A DNA stretch of 15,374 nucleotides from Chlamydiia bacterium (GCA_014239035.1 JAAZZY010000034.1:1-15374), one strand, 5' to 3'; shown: positions 1-6,647, numbered from the stretch's first letter. Notes: a model not told the origin generated them from the sequence alone. Program-made: numbers and translations.

Positions 1-120
1 AAGGGGACGGTAACGGACACCACCAAGGAGTGGGTCACCATCGACATCGGCTTCAAATCCGACTGCCTCGTCCCGACGACCGAGTTCCTGAACGAAGAGG
101 GAGTGGTTGCGGCCGACATC
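1..120 (+). CDS. S1 RNA-binding domain fragment, truncated at both ends, probably foreign or chimeric
   Basis: The frame is open from base 1 and reads as the first strands of an S1 (OB-fold) RNA-binding domain, beginning KGTVTDTTKEWVTIDIGFKS and continuing through LVPTTEF, as in a repeat of ribosomal protein S1. The second half of the domain is absent: from about residue 41 the frame becomes a YajC-type C-terminus. Composition changes at the same place. By hand count, bases 1-120 are about 60% G+C with G or C at 35 of 40 third positions, while the next 53 codons have G or C at 16 third positions. No start codon is in the window. The S1 identification is from motif recognition. The likeliest explanation is a misassembly or foreign end joined through a short shared ATCGGTGAAATT-like stretch; a real recombination is less likely. 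Confidence 0.65.
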
Positions 121-282
121 GGTGAAATTTTTGAAGTCAAAGACAATAGTATTGTGGTTAAAGTTGATGGAGCTAAAATTGAGATGCTCAAAGCAGCTAT
201 TAGCGAAATCCACCAGCCTGTTGTTGAACCCGCCAAGGAAGAAGTTGTATCTGCTAAGCAATCAGAACCTATAGTGTCCTAG
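121..282 (+). CDS. yajC: YajC-like Sec translocase accessory protein, C-terminal part only
   Basis: These 53 codons read GEIFEVKDNSIVVKVDGAKI, then MLKAAISEIHQP and a charged tail ending in a TAG stop at 280-282. This matches the conserved C-terminal cytoplasmic part of YajC, where a glycine is followed by V/I-x-E-V-x-D-N-x-V and a KSAI/KAAI motif. YajC is a small single-span inner-membrane protein associated with SecDF-YajC at the protein export channel. The N-terminal membrane segment and first half are missing because the frame switches at about base 120 to GC-rich S1-domain sequence. Codon use from here on matches the rest of the window, so this is the native part. A strong terminator follows within 10 bases. 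Alternative: another small protein with a similar fold. The family call is by motif only. Confidence 0.6.
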   Translation, partial: GEIFEVKDNSIVVKVDGAKIEMLKAAISEIHQPVVEPAKEEVVSAKQSEPIVS

Positions 283-288
283 ATCTAT

Positions 289-328
289 AAAAAAACCCTC
301 AAAGGCAATTTGCCTATGAGGGTTTTTT
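289..328. terminator. Bidirectional Rho-independent terminator
   Basis: CCCTCA (296-301) pairs with TGAGGG (317-322), and after one A/A mismatch AGGCAA (303-308) pairs with TTGCCT (310-315), leaving a one-base apparent loop that would open to a small AT loop. The stem is flanked by seven A on the left (289-295) and six T on the right (323-328), so it has a U-tract on either strand. It sits between the convergent yajC end (+) and the 404-residue gene (-) and can end both transcripts. Confidence 0.9.
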
Positions 329-347
329 CTTTTCAATTCTTTTTAGA

Positions 348-1562
348 TTAACCTCTATTCGAACCAATATCGTGAGTCGCTCTTTGCTCTAAATGACGAT
401 ACTTAGGAGCGTCATAACGAATATCTACATTCTCATGAGTGATATGAGCGATGTGACTTTCATCTTGATTTCTTTCAGTTTTACCTTCCAGCTGCGATAC
501 CTGCTCTCCTAACAAAACAGCAATAGCCTGAGCAAGCTGCTTTAAATCAATAGATTGTGTACCGTTGACAAACTGCTCAAGAGCTTGTTTAACCGCATCA
601 GATCCATTTGAAAGAGTTTTAATAAGCGCCTGTTCTTGAGATTCTTTAGACACAATCTCATTTTCAAGCTTTTCATCTTCAGTACCAATTGCTGCAACTT
701 GCTTATTGATGGTAGATGCTGCATTCGAAATGTTTTCGTGAGCACCCATTGCAACGATAAGAAGATCAATATTCTTTTTAAGCGAAGGATATTTACTAGC
801 TAATGCAGATAGTCCAGCAACTGCTTCTGCAATTGATTTATTAGCTGCATCCATTTTACCTTGATCTGCACTCATAGCGCTGCTTGCGCTCGATTCAGTC
901 TTTTGATCGGCATCCATTTCAGCTTTTAGTTTCTTAGCATCTGGTGAATTAGGATCTAGTTTATTATACTCAGCTTCTTTTTGGGCATAATCAGATGCAG
1001 CTGCATTTTTCGCTGCTTTATTTTTATCATAATCACCGTGAGCTGAATTATACTCTGAAAGAGCTTGGTTATACTGAGACTCTAATGCATTTAACTGTGC
1101 AGTAATCTGTTTAATTTGTGCTTCTGTTAGATTAGATTTCAATTGATTCTCAAGACTTTTGATTTCATTTTTAAGAGCATCTAAGCTTTCAAGTTGAGCG
1201 TTCACATACTTGAGCATACTTTGAACGGTAGATTGAGCAAGCTTGTCTACTGTTTGAGATGCGGCTAATTGAGCCAGAAAGGCCTCTAGAAATGCATCCC
1301 CAGATCCATTCGAGTGTTTATGAGCATGATCCGCTTTTTTTGGAGCAGGGCCTGCGCCTTTAGCTCCTTTGCCTTTTCCACCTTTTCCGCTTTGAGCTTT
1401 TTCAGCAGCATCTTGGCCATAGCTTTGAGCATCATCTGAGATGTCTTTAGCAGCTTTTCCAAGCAAATTCATTATAATCATCGCTTGATATTCTTGCTGT
1501 GCAGCTTGCAGAGTCGATACTCCACTTTTTGCTTCTATTTGTGCATTAGCTTCTACCTTCAT
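348..1562 (-). CDS. Unrecognised 404-residue coiled-coil protein, candidate type III secreted or structural protein
   Basis: I do not recognise the family. The protein has no cysteine and no tryptophan, and no signal peptide. In order it shows: a short amphipathic N-terminal stretch (about 17-42); a Gly/Lys/Ala-rich, probably disordered linker with a His cluster (about 58-88); long heptad-like helices (about 89-200 and 215-255) rich in Q, N, A, S and L; more amphipathic helix (262-360); and a His-containing tail (370-404). The start has a clear ribosome binding site, AAGGAG, ten bases ahead of the ATG. It lies 16 bases downstream of the 74-residue gene, so the two are probably one transcript from the promoter at 1840-1868, ended by the terminator at 289-328. 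Absence of Cys and Trp plus coiled coils is typical of type III translocators, filaments and some effectors, but that role is inference. Confidence 0.85.
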   Translation of the reverse strand: MKVEANAQIEAKSGVSTLQAAQQEYQAMIIMNLLGKAAKDISDDAQSYGQDAAEKAQSGKGGKGKGAKGAGPAPKKADHAHKHSNGSGDAFLEAFLAQLAASQTVDKLAQSTVQSMLKYVNAQLESLDALKNEIKSLENQLKSNLTEAQIKQITAQLNALESQYNQALSEYNSAHGDYDKNKAAKNAAASDYAQKEAEYNKLDPNSPDAKKLKAEMDADQKTESSASSAMSADQGKMDAANKSIAEAVAGLSALASKYPSLKKNIDLLIVAMGAHENISNAASTINKQVAAIGTEDEKLENEIVSKESQEQALIKTLSNGSDAVKQALEQFVNGTQSIDLKQLAQAIAVLLGEQVSQLEGKTERNQDESHIAHITHENVDIRYDAPKYRHLEQRATHDIGSNRG

Positions 1563-1578
1563 AGAACCTTTCTCCTTT

Positions 1579-1803
1579 TTATTCTTCTGGATTTTCGTCT
1601 TCGTCTTCTCTCAAAATAGGGTCCTCTTTTTCAGTTTTCAACATCTCTTGGACTTTCGTCATAGAGAGTTGAATAAGAGAGATAAATGCACCACCCTGAT
1701 TAATATCAGCACTATTGCTAATGCTTTGGGCTTGGGCACCTTTATCCACCTCTAATTGAGGTGCTGCTACTGACAGAGCTTGAGAAACAGTTATTCCATC
1801 CAT
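1579..1803 (-). CDS. Unrecognised 74-residue protein with acidic C-terminus, first gene of a two-gene unit
   Basis: The product begins MDGITVSQALSVAAPQLEVD, contains a short amphipathic helix (about residues 39-57) and ends in a strongly acidic tail (last 19 residues mostly E and D). It has no Cys, Trp, Tyr or His. A longer reading from an ATG at 1849-1851 is possible, but that codon lies inside the spacer of a near-perfect promoter (TATAAT at 1840-1845), so transcription begins downstream of it and the ATG at 1801-1803 is the sensible start. The ribosome site is weak (AAGAAT). The partner gene begins 16 bases after its stop. Small size, acidity and its place just before a larger coiled-coil gene resemble a chaperone/substrate pair or a small secreted component, but no homology supports either. 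Function unknown. Confidence 0.75.
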   Translation of the reverse strand: MDGITVSQALSVAAPQLEVDKGAQAQSISNSADINQGGAFISLIQLSMTKVQEMLKTEKEDPILREDEDENPEE

Positions 1804-1839
1804 ATTCTTAATATTCACTATAATTTTTGTTACAGTAAC

Positions 1840-1868
1840 ATTATAACACATTTTTGATTATTTGTAAA
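1840..1868 (-). promoter_or_regulatory. Near-consensus sigma70-type promoter for the 74/404-residue gene pair
   Basis: On the minus strand TTTACA (1863-1868) is followed after exactly 17 bases by TATAAT (1840-1845). The expected transcription start is near 1833, giving a leader of about 30 bases before the ATG at 1803. The bases before the -10 box (CAAAAATGTGT) closely match those of the promoter at 9115-9143. Confidence 0.85.
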
Positions 1869-1880
1869 GTAAAATATACA

Positions 1881-1915
1881 CTAATCTACTAACGTGCAAC
1901 AACTTAGTTAACTAA
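1881..1915. promoter_or_regulatory. TTAG-type repeats and a perfect 12-bp palindrome in the divergent intergenic region (possible operator)
   Basis: TTAGTTAACTAA at 1904-1915 is its own reverse complement. On the minus strand two further TTAG elements lie at 1889-1892 and 1881-1884; the latter, in an ATTAGT context, starts 17 bases before the -35 box of the promoter at 1840-1868. The same ATTAGT element sits at the same distance from the -35 box of the promoter at 9115. The site could serve both divergent genes. A regulator binding here is inferred only from the repeat pattern; AT-rich DNA makes short palindromes fairly common. Confidence 0.4.
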
Positions 1916-2001
1916 AAAAATAATTTTTAAACCCCATAAGATACTTACCAGCAACCTTTTACAATAAAACCCACCTTTATCATATCTTTATATCCCCTTA
2001 G

Positions 2002-2007
2002 TATATT
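2002..2007 (+). promoter_or_regulatory. Possible -10 element (TATATT) for the gene starting near 2045
   Basis: TATATT differs from the -10 consensus at one base and would start transcription near 2014, some 20 bases before the ribosome binding site at 2035-2040. No good -35 box exists at 16-18 bases (TTATCA lies at 19 bases), so this is weak. It is compatible with translation starting around 2045 rather than at 2408. Confidence 0.25.
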
Positions 2008-2044
2008 TGTGAGCAATTTCAAATAAACACCCATAGGAAGAAGC

Positions 2045-2836
2045 ATTATAAGCACAATTTCACTCAAAGATCACTTAAATCAAGCCAGTTTAAGTGAAAT
2101 TTCAGACATTCTAGATAAAGCCACCCTCACAACAGGGCATCTCAATGGAAGACATTTTCACCTACAAGGCTTCGATGGGCACTGCACTTTTACAGATATA
2201 AGCCGCCGTATAGAGGCGTGCTATGAAGAGGCTCAGCAGCCAGTTATCGACAAGGTCAATGACTATAATAAGGGAATCGGCAAAACGCCCACAGAACGCA
2301 GGGCAGGACATGAGGCCGTTATTCTTAGGAAGCGTTCTTCCAATCCATATTGGGGGCGAGGAGCGATTCTATTACTTCCAATTGCAATCCTAGCAGCTCC
2401 TTGGTGTTTGGCAGCCTTAGCCATCAATGCCATCTCAGCAGCATCTACACCCTACCCTACCCTTTCAAAGGATGAGGAGAGCTCCTTTCTTGAGACTATG
2501 GATAAAAGAAGCCACACCTTTTGCAAGCTTAAGCAATCCTATGATAAAAGCTCCAAAACTCTCACTCCCTCTCAAAAAATCTGGGACTCTGTTTGCAACA
2601 CCTTCACCTCATGGAAAAAGTGGCAGCCTGCAGAGCAAGATATGAAAGATCTAGAGTGGCTTCAAAGTGTTCAAGCTAGAAATAGAGTTCAAGAAGAGGC
2701 CCCTATTACACCAGTGGGTGCAGAGTCTTCAATTGATTGGCACCAAACTGCAGTTCTTGCCCATGACCTACTTGGAGCATACATTGAAACGAATCAGGAA
2801 AAAGAAAAAGGCACACCAGAAGCATCTGCTGCATAA
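2045..2836 (+). CDS. Unrecognised 263-residue single-span membrane protein with a non-standard start codon
   Basis: The frame is open from just after a TAA at 2024-2026 to the TAA at 2834-2836. There is no ATG, GTG or TTG in it before a TTG at 2408, yet the upstream 120 codons read as ordinary protein and that TTG lacks a ribosome site and falls inside the membrane span. An AGGAAG at 2035-2040 lies 6 bases before ATT (2045) and 9 before ATA (2048), so I start at ATT. The product has a polar N-terminal part (1-95) with HLNGRHFHLQGFDGHCTF near 32-49, a basic RKR, one hydrophobic span (about 105-132, with ILLLPIAILAAPWCLAAL), and a charged helical C-terminal part (138-263). By the positive-inside rule the N-terminus is cytoplasmic. 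I recognise no family; an inclusion or envelope membrane role is a guess. The start codon may also be a mutated ATG. Confidence 0.65.
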   Translation: MISTISLKDHLNQASLSEISDILDKATLTTGHLNGRHFHLQGFDGHCTFTDISRRIEACYEEAQQPVIDKVNDYNKGIGKTPTERRAGHEAVILRKRSSNPYWGRGAILLLPIAILAAPWCLAALAINAISAASTPYPTLSKDEESSFLETMDKRSHTFCKLKQSYDKSSKTLTPSQKIWDSVCNTFTSWKKWQPAEQDMKDLEWLQSVQARNRVQEEAPITPVGAESSIDWHQTAVLAHDLLGAYIETNQEKEKGTPEASAA

Positions 2837-2840
2837 AGGT

Positions 2841-2875
2841 AAAAAAATAGCCCTTTCTACGAGTAAAAGGGCTAT
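2841..2875 (-). terminator. Rho-independent terminator of htpG
   Basis: ATAGCCCTTT (2847-2856) and AAAGGGCTAT (2866-2875) form a perfect 10-bp stem with a 9-base loop. On the minus strand the stem is followed by a run of seven T (complement of 2841-2847). It lies 13 bases past the htpG stop. On the plus strand there is no U-tract, so it is a poor terminator for the 2045-2836 gene. Confidence 0.88.
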
Positions 2876-2888
2876 AACAAAAGGAAAA

Positions 2889-4718
2889 TTAATCTGTGAC
2901 CTTATTTGCAAGTTCTTGCAAGATTTGAGTCATCCTATCGCTGAAACCTTTGAGATCTTTACTATCAAGTTCTCTCTGGTTTAAGCGTGCTAAGTCGTAT
3001 ACCTGACAAATGATTTCTTTGGCAAGCTTTGCATCTTTTTGCTTGATCTCTTCAATGGAGCTAATCAGTGAGTGGTTTGTGTTAACCACAAATTTATACT
3101 GAGAAGGTCCCATCATGGAAAGGTCCATTTGAGAGATGCGCATATATTCTCGCATGCGGCGTGCGCTCTCATCGATCACTAAAAATGCAGGTAGAGCATC
3201 CGATGCTAGGCTCTTAGCTTCTACTTCTACATTTTCGAGATTTAGCTCTTCTTTAATAAGCTCTGAGAGCTTTCCAGAAGCTGTTTTTCCATCTGCATCT
3301 AAAAGAGTATCTTCTTTAGAAGAATCGATTAGTGCATCACAGAGCTCCCCATCAATGCGCATAAACTTATTTGGGGCAAGCTTACCCTCTAAGAAGCTCA
3401 TCACGTGTGAGTCTATTGGGCAACGCGAGACAAGCACTTCAATGCCTTTATCTTTGTAGAGCTCTGTAAAAGGGCTATCCATTTGATCTTCTGTTAAGTA
3501 GAAGATCTTTTCTTTAGTCAGACTGCTGCGCTCTAAATACTCTTCAATGGTTGTCCACTCATCAGAGAGGTTCTTCCAAATAAGACATCCCTTAACGCGA
3601 TCGTAAAACTTGTCATCTTGAACAATTCCAAGTTTGGCAATAAGTTCGACATCTTCGTAGCAAGTAATGAACTTCTCACGATCTGACTCATAAAGGGCTT
3701 TGAGGCGATCAGAGACTTTCTTAGAAATGTGAGAGGCAAGTTGCCTTACTGTGCGGTCCATCTGAAGAGAGCTTCTAGAGACGTTTAGAGGAATATCAGG
3801 ACTATCGATACACCCTTGGAGCATCGTTAAAAATTCAGGGATTAAATCTTGGCATTGATCGGTTACAAAAACGCGGTTGCAAAAGAGTTTAATAGAATTT
3901 TTTTGCACTTCAAAGGTCTTCTTCATCTTGGGGAAATATAAGATCCCCTGAAGGTGAAAGGGATAGTCGACATTTAAATGGATCCAAAAAAGAGGATCGG
4001 GCTGCATCGGGTTTAAATGGCGATAAAATTGAAGGTAATCTTCATCCGTGCACTCTGATGGAGATTTAAGCCAAAGAGGCTCAACATCATTAATTTTAGC
4101 ATCATCTAAATAGATTGGAGTAGGTAGGTATTGGCTATAGCGATTTAAAATCTCACGGATTCGCGTAGGATCTAGAAACTCTTCATTCTCAGAGTTGATG
4201 TGAAGGGTTATTTCTGTTCCCCTTTTCTCTCTTGAGCCTTTGTCTATTTGATATTCAGTAGATCCATCTGATGACCAAAAAACAGCTTCCGCTCCTTCTT
4301 TATAAGAAAGGGTTTGGATCTCTACTTTATCAGCGACCATAAATGCTGAGTAAAAACCAAGTCCAAAGTGACCGATAATTGATTCTTTCTCATCTTTATT
4401 TTCATATTTCTTAATGAAATCTTCAGCTCCAGAAAAAGCAAGCTGAGAGATATACTTTTCAACTTCTTCTTGGTCCATTCCAATACCTGTATCAGTAAAG
4501 GTTAGGGTTTTCTTCTCTTTATCAACTACAAGATCAATTCGAAATTCATCATCAGAGCAAGCGTATCCTTCACGTTCTCTTAAAATTTTCACTTTTGCTA
4601 TCGCATCACATGCATTTGATACTAACTCTCTAACAAAGATATCTCGATCTGAGTAAAGCCATTTTTTGATGATTGGTAAAAGATTTTCTGAATGGATTTT
4701 TAAGGTCCCTGTCGTCAT
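2889..4718 (-). CDS. htpG: Chaperone HtpG (bacterial Hsp90)
   Basis: HtpG is the cytoplasmic dimeric ATP-dependent chaperone that remodels client proteins late in folding. Numbered from the chosen start, the GHKL ATPase domain shows ELVSNACD (E31, N35, D38), DTGIGM (D76), SGAEDF (96-101), the glycine-rich lid GHFGLGFYSAF (116-126) and GTEITLHI. The middle domain keeps the catalytic-arginine motif PLNVSRSSLQ, and the C-terminal dimerisation domain is complete. Length 609 is close to the usual 610-630. I start at the second ATG (4716-4718): GGGAG lies 5 bases ahead of it, while an ATG four codons upstream (4728-4730) has no ribosome site and overlaps that same GGGAG. It follows the transporter gene by 30 bases, so they may be co-transcribed. 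A short inverted repeat covers its ribosome site. Confidence 0.97.
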   Translation of the reverse strand: MTTGTLKIHSENLLPIIKKWLYSDRDIFVRELVSNACDAIAKVKILREREGYACSDDEFRIDLVVDKEKKTLTFTDTGIGMDQEEVEKYISQLAFSGAEDFIKKYENKDEKESIIGHFGLGFYSAFMVADKVEIQTLSYKEGAEAVFWSSDGSTEYQIDKGSREKRGTEITLHINSENEEFLDPTRIREILNRYSQYLPTPIYLDDAKINDVEPLWLKSPSECTDEDYLQFYRHLNPMQPDPLFWIHLNVDYPFHLQGILYFPKMKKTFEVQKNSIKLFCNRVFVTDQCQDLIPEFLTMLQGCIDSPDIPLNVSRSSLQMDRTVRQLASHISKKVSDRLKALYESDREKFITCYEDVELIAKLGIVQDDKFYDRVKGCLIWKNLSDEWTTIEEYLERSSLTKEKIFYLTEDQMDSPFTELYKDKGIEVLVSRCPIDSHVMSFLEGKLAPNKFMRIDGELCDALIDSSKEDTLLDADGKTASGKLSELIKEELNLENVEVEAKSLASDALPAFLVIDESARRMREYMRISQMDLSMMGPSQYKFVVNTNHSLISSIEEIKQKDAKLAKEIICQVYDLARLNQRELDSKDLKGFSDRMTQILQELANKVTD

Positions 4719-4723
4719 TTGGT

Positions 4724-4747
4724 CTCCCATAGGTTCTTTTTAGGGAG
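4724..4747 (-). promoter_or_regulatory. htpG ribosome binding site inside a short inverted repeat (possible thermosensor-like hairpin)
   Basis: On the minus strand CTCCC (complement of 4743-4747) can pair with the GGGAG (complement of 4724-4728) that serves as the htpG ribosome site, with a 14-base A-rich loop between. Pairing would hide the site. The stem is only 5 bp, four of them G-C, so stability is modest. A temperature-dependent role is inference from the gene being a heat-shock chaperone. Confidence 0.35.
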
Positions 4748-4748
4748 C

Positions 4749-6140
4749 CTATTTTACCAAATTTGGATTAAAAAGGGCATCAATATTTACTATATTGCTC
4801 TGATTTAAAATAATTAAAACAATGGCAACCGGGGCAATGTATTTGAGGATAAATACCCACGGGTAGTAAACCCACTTGGATTTTGAGCCCATCATAAATT
4901 CTTCTTTGCGAATTTGAGGACATAATGCCCATCCTACAAAGACTGCCGTTAAAATCCCTGATAGGGGCAGAAACCAGCTTCCAGTCAGATAATCAAAGGT
5001 CTCAAAAAAGTTTTTACCATAGACTTTTTTCCAGACAGGAAAAAGTTCATTGGCCCCTGATAGAGCAGAGGGTATGGCAAAGATAAAGACAGCGCATGTT
5101 GAGAGAATCGCAGCTTTTTGACGTGTCCAATTGAAGTTCTCCATAGCAGTTGCTACGAGGACTTCTAGCAAAGAAATGGTGGATGTGAGAGCTGTAAATA
5201 CGATGAGTAGAAAGAAGACTGTAGAAATTAATAGGGCTCCTGGCATTTTTGCAAATAAAACAGGGAGCACTTTGAAAATAAGGCCGACACCTTCTTGAGG
5301 TTGAAAGTTAAAGGTAAAGATAATGGGAAAGATCATCAGTGCTGCTAAAAGAGATACTGATATATCCAGCAGTGCAATAATTAAAGCTGTCTTTGGAATA
5401 TCATCCTTAGAATGCATATAGCTTCCATATGTGATGAGTATTCCAAGTCCTACGCTGAGCGCAAAAAAGGCCATCCCCAGTGCATTTAACACTGTCGATG
5501 CGCTCAATTGCCCAGATCGTGGTACAAAGATGAACTTAAAGGCTTCTCCAGCCCCAGGTAAGGTCATGCTATTGATAAAAAGACCCGTTAAGATAACAAA
5601 AAGTACAGGCATTAGAATGCGACTCCACTTCTCAATACCTTTGCGCACTCCTCCATAAACGATTCCACCAGTCATTAGAGCGAAGATGAAAAGCCAGAAG
5701 AGATTCATCTGAGGAGACTTATAGACAAGGTCAAAAATCCCCACAATTTCATCATACGATTTACCCAGATAGAACTGGTTGAGTGACATAAATGCATAAT
5801 TTAAAGACCAGCCTGAGATCACTAAGTAGTAAGATAGGATAATAAAGGCGGTTATGACAGCAAGCCAACCTACAATTCGCCAGATCTTAGAGTTTTGATG
5901 GAGCTCAGCAAAGGCAAGTACTGGTCCTCTTTGTGAGCGCCGACCCATTGTAAGTTCTGCCATAAAAACAGGTAGGCCAATAAAGAACGTAAAAAAGATA
6001 AATAAGAGGACAAAATAGCCCCCTCCATTTTCTCCGACCATGTAAGGAAAGCGCCATAAACTTCCCAGTCCAATAGCAGAGCCAGCCGTCGCTAAAAGAA
6101 AGCCTGCCCGCGTTGCCCAATGTTCTCGTTTTTTTTGCAT
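4749..6140 (-). CDS. Sodium-dependent transporter of the neurotransmitter:sodium symporter (NSS/SNF) family
   Basis: A polytopic inner-membrane amino-acid carrier of the LeuT fold, 463 residues, with roughly 11-12 hydrophobic spans. TM1 carries AGSAIGLGSLWRFPY (19-33) followed by ENGGG (37-41); TM6 has AFFALSVGLG (224-233); TM8 has ALTSTISLLE. By alignment to LeuT from memory, the Na2 residues corresponding to G20, T354 and S355 are kept, whereas Na1 ligands N27 and T254 are S27 and A227, and N286 is D259. Residue 263, at the LeuT E290 position, is Ser. The substrate is probably a hydrophobic or aromatic amino acid as in other bacterial members, but that cannot be read from sequence. It has its own promoter (6166-6194) and may be transcribed with htpG. 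The ribosome site is weak. Chlamydiae carry such carriers for amino-acid scavenging. Confidence 0.93.
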   Translation of the reverse strand: MQKKREHWATRAGFLLATAGSAIGLGSLWRFPYMVGENGGGYFVLLFIFFTFFIGLPVFMAELTMGRRSQRGPVLAFAELHQNSKIWRIVGWLAVITAFIILSYYLVISGWSLNYAFMSLNQFYLGKSYDEIVGIFDLVYKSPQMNLFWLFIFALMTGGIVYGGVRKGIEKWSRILMPVLFVILTGLFINSMTLPGAGEAFKFIFVPRSGQLSASTVLNALGMAFFALSVGLGILITYGSYMHSKDDIPKTALIIALLDISVSLLAALMIFPIIFTFNFQPQEGVGLIFKVLPVLFAKMPGALLISTVFFLLIVFTALTSTISLLEVLVATAMENFNWTRQKAAILSTCAVFIFAIPSALSGANELFPVWKKVYGKNFFETFDYLTGSWFLPLSGILTAVFVGWALCPQIRKEEFMMGSKSKWVYYPWVFILKYIAPVAIVLIILNQSNIVNIDALFNPNLVK

Positions 6141-6165
6141 GAATAATTATTTTAAAATTTTCCGC

Positions 6166-6194
6166 AGTATTGTTATCGTATTTATTTTCGTCAA
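6166..6194 (-). promoter_or_regulatory. Sigma70-type promoter of the NSS transporter (and perhaps htpG)
   Basis: On the minus strand TTGACG (6189-6194) is followed after 17 bases by AATACT (6166-6171), matching 5 of 6 and 4 of 6 consensus bases. The predicted start is near 6159, about 20 bases ahead of the transporter ATG at 6140. Confidence 0.7.
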
Positions 6195-6266
6195 GAATGC
6201 AAAAAAAAAATGTTGATCGAAAACTCTCTATAGACCCATTATCTTTTCTTTTTTTAAAGTATTTGC

Positions 6267-6647
6267 ATGTTAACAGGCTCTCTTCATACAGTTGTAACTG
6301 CCTCTCATCGCCCTGGTAAGTGCACAGTTGTTACCTATGAGCTCAGTAACCAGGGCCGATTTTACCGAGATGGCAACGGTTCAACTATTATAAGAGTAAG
6401 CAGTATCCCCCAATCTCTTGAAATAAGTGCATTTCCTGTAATTTTTGCTACTAACCCTGTTGAGCATCCTTGCTCTGTTAGTGTTACAGTTTTTCGCACC
6501 GACCTCACAAGCGCCGATAAAAAAGCATCTGCTATGAGCTCTCTTGCCTTTGGTAAAGCAAATAAAACCTTTCAATTTCCTTTAAACAGCAACGTATACG
6601 TTACCTCTACAGATGATACTTGCTCTATTTCCATGAAACAACCTTGA
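6267..6647 (+). CDS. Unrecognised 126-residue protein, probably beta-rich
   Basis: I do not recognise this protein. It begins MLTGSLHTVVTASHRPGKCT, alternates hydrophobic and Ser/Thr residues in short runs suggesting beta strands (about 17-28, 37-48, 52-62, 69-76, 108-121), and has three cysteines (19, 69 and 119). There is no signal peptide or membrane span. The ATG at 6267 is the first start after an in-frame TAA at 6255-6257; the ribosome site is weak (AAAGT). It is divergent from the NSS transporter across about 125 bases. Downstream there is only a hairpin without a U-tract (6651-6673). A 64-codon frame lies opposite but has nothing to support it. It could be a small lineage-specific gene; a chance open frame is possible but less likely at this length in AT-rich DNA. 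Confidence 0.6.
   Translation: MLTGSLHTVVTASHRPGKCTVVTYELSNQGRFYRDGNGSTIIRVSSIPQSLEISAFPVIFATNPVEHPCSVSVTVFRTDLTSADKKASAMSSLAFGKANKTFQFPLNSNVYVTSTDDTCSISMKQP

Noticed and set aside
2408..2836. A 142-residue protein starting at TTG 2408
   Set aside because: The TTG has no ribosome site and cuts through the hydrophobic span; the same frame is open and protein-like for 120 codons further upstream.
2667..2984. Plus-strand frame of 105 codons overlapping the 2045 gene and the end of htpG
   Set aside because: It runs out of frame through the real gene, across the htpG terminator hairpin and into antisense of htpG; very basic composition is typical of a shadow frame.
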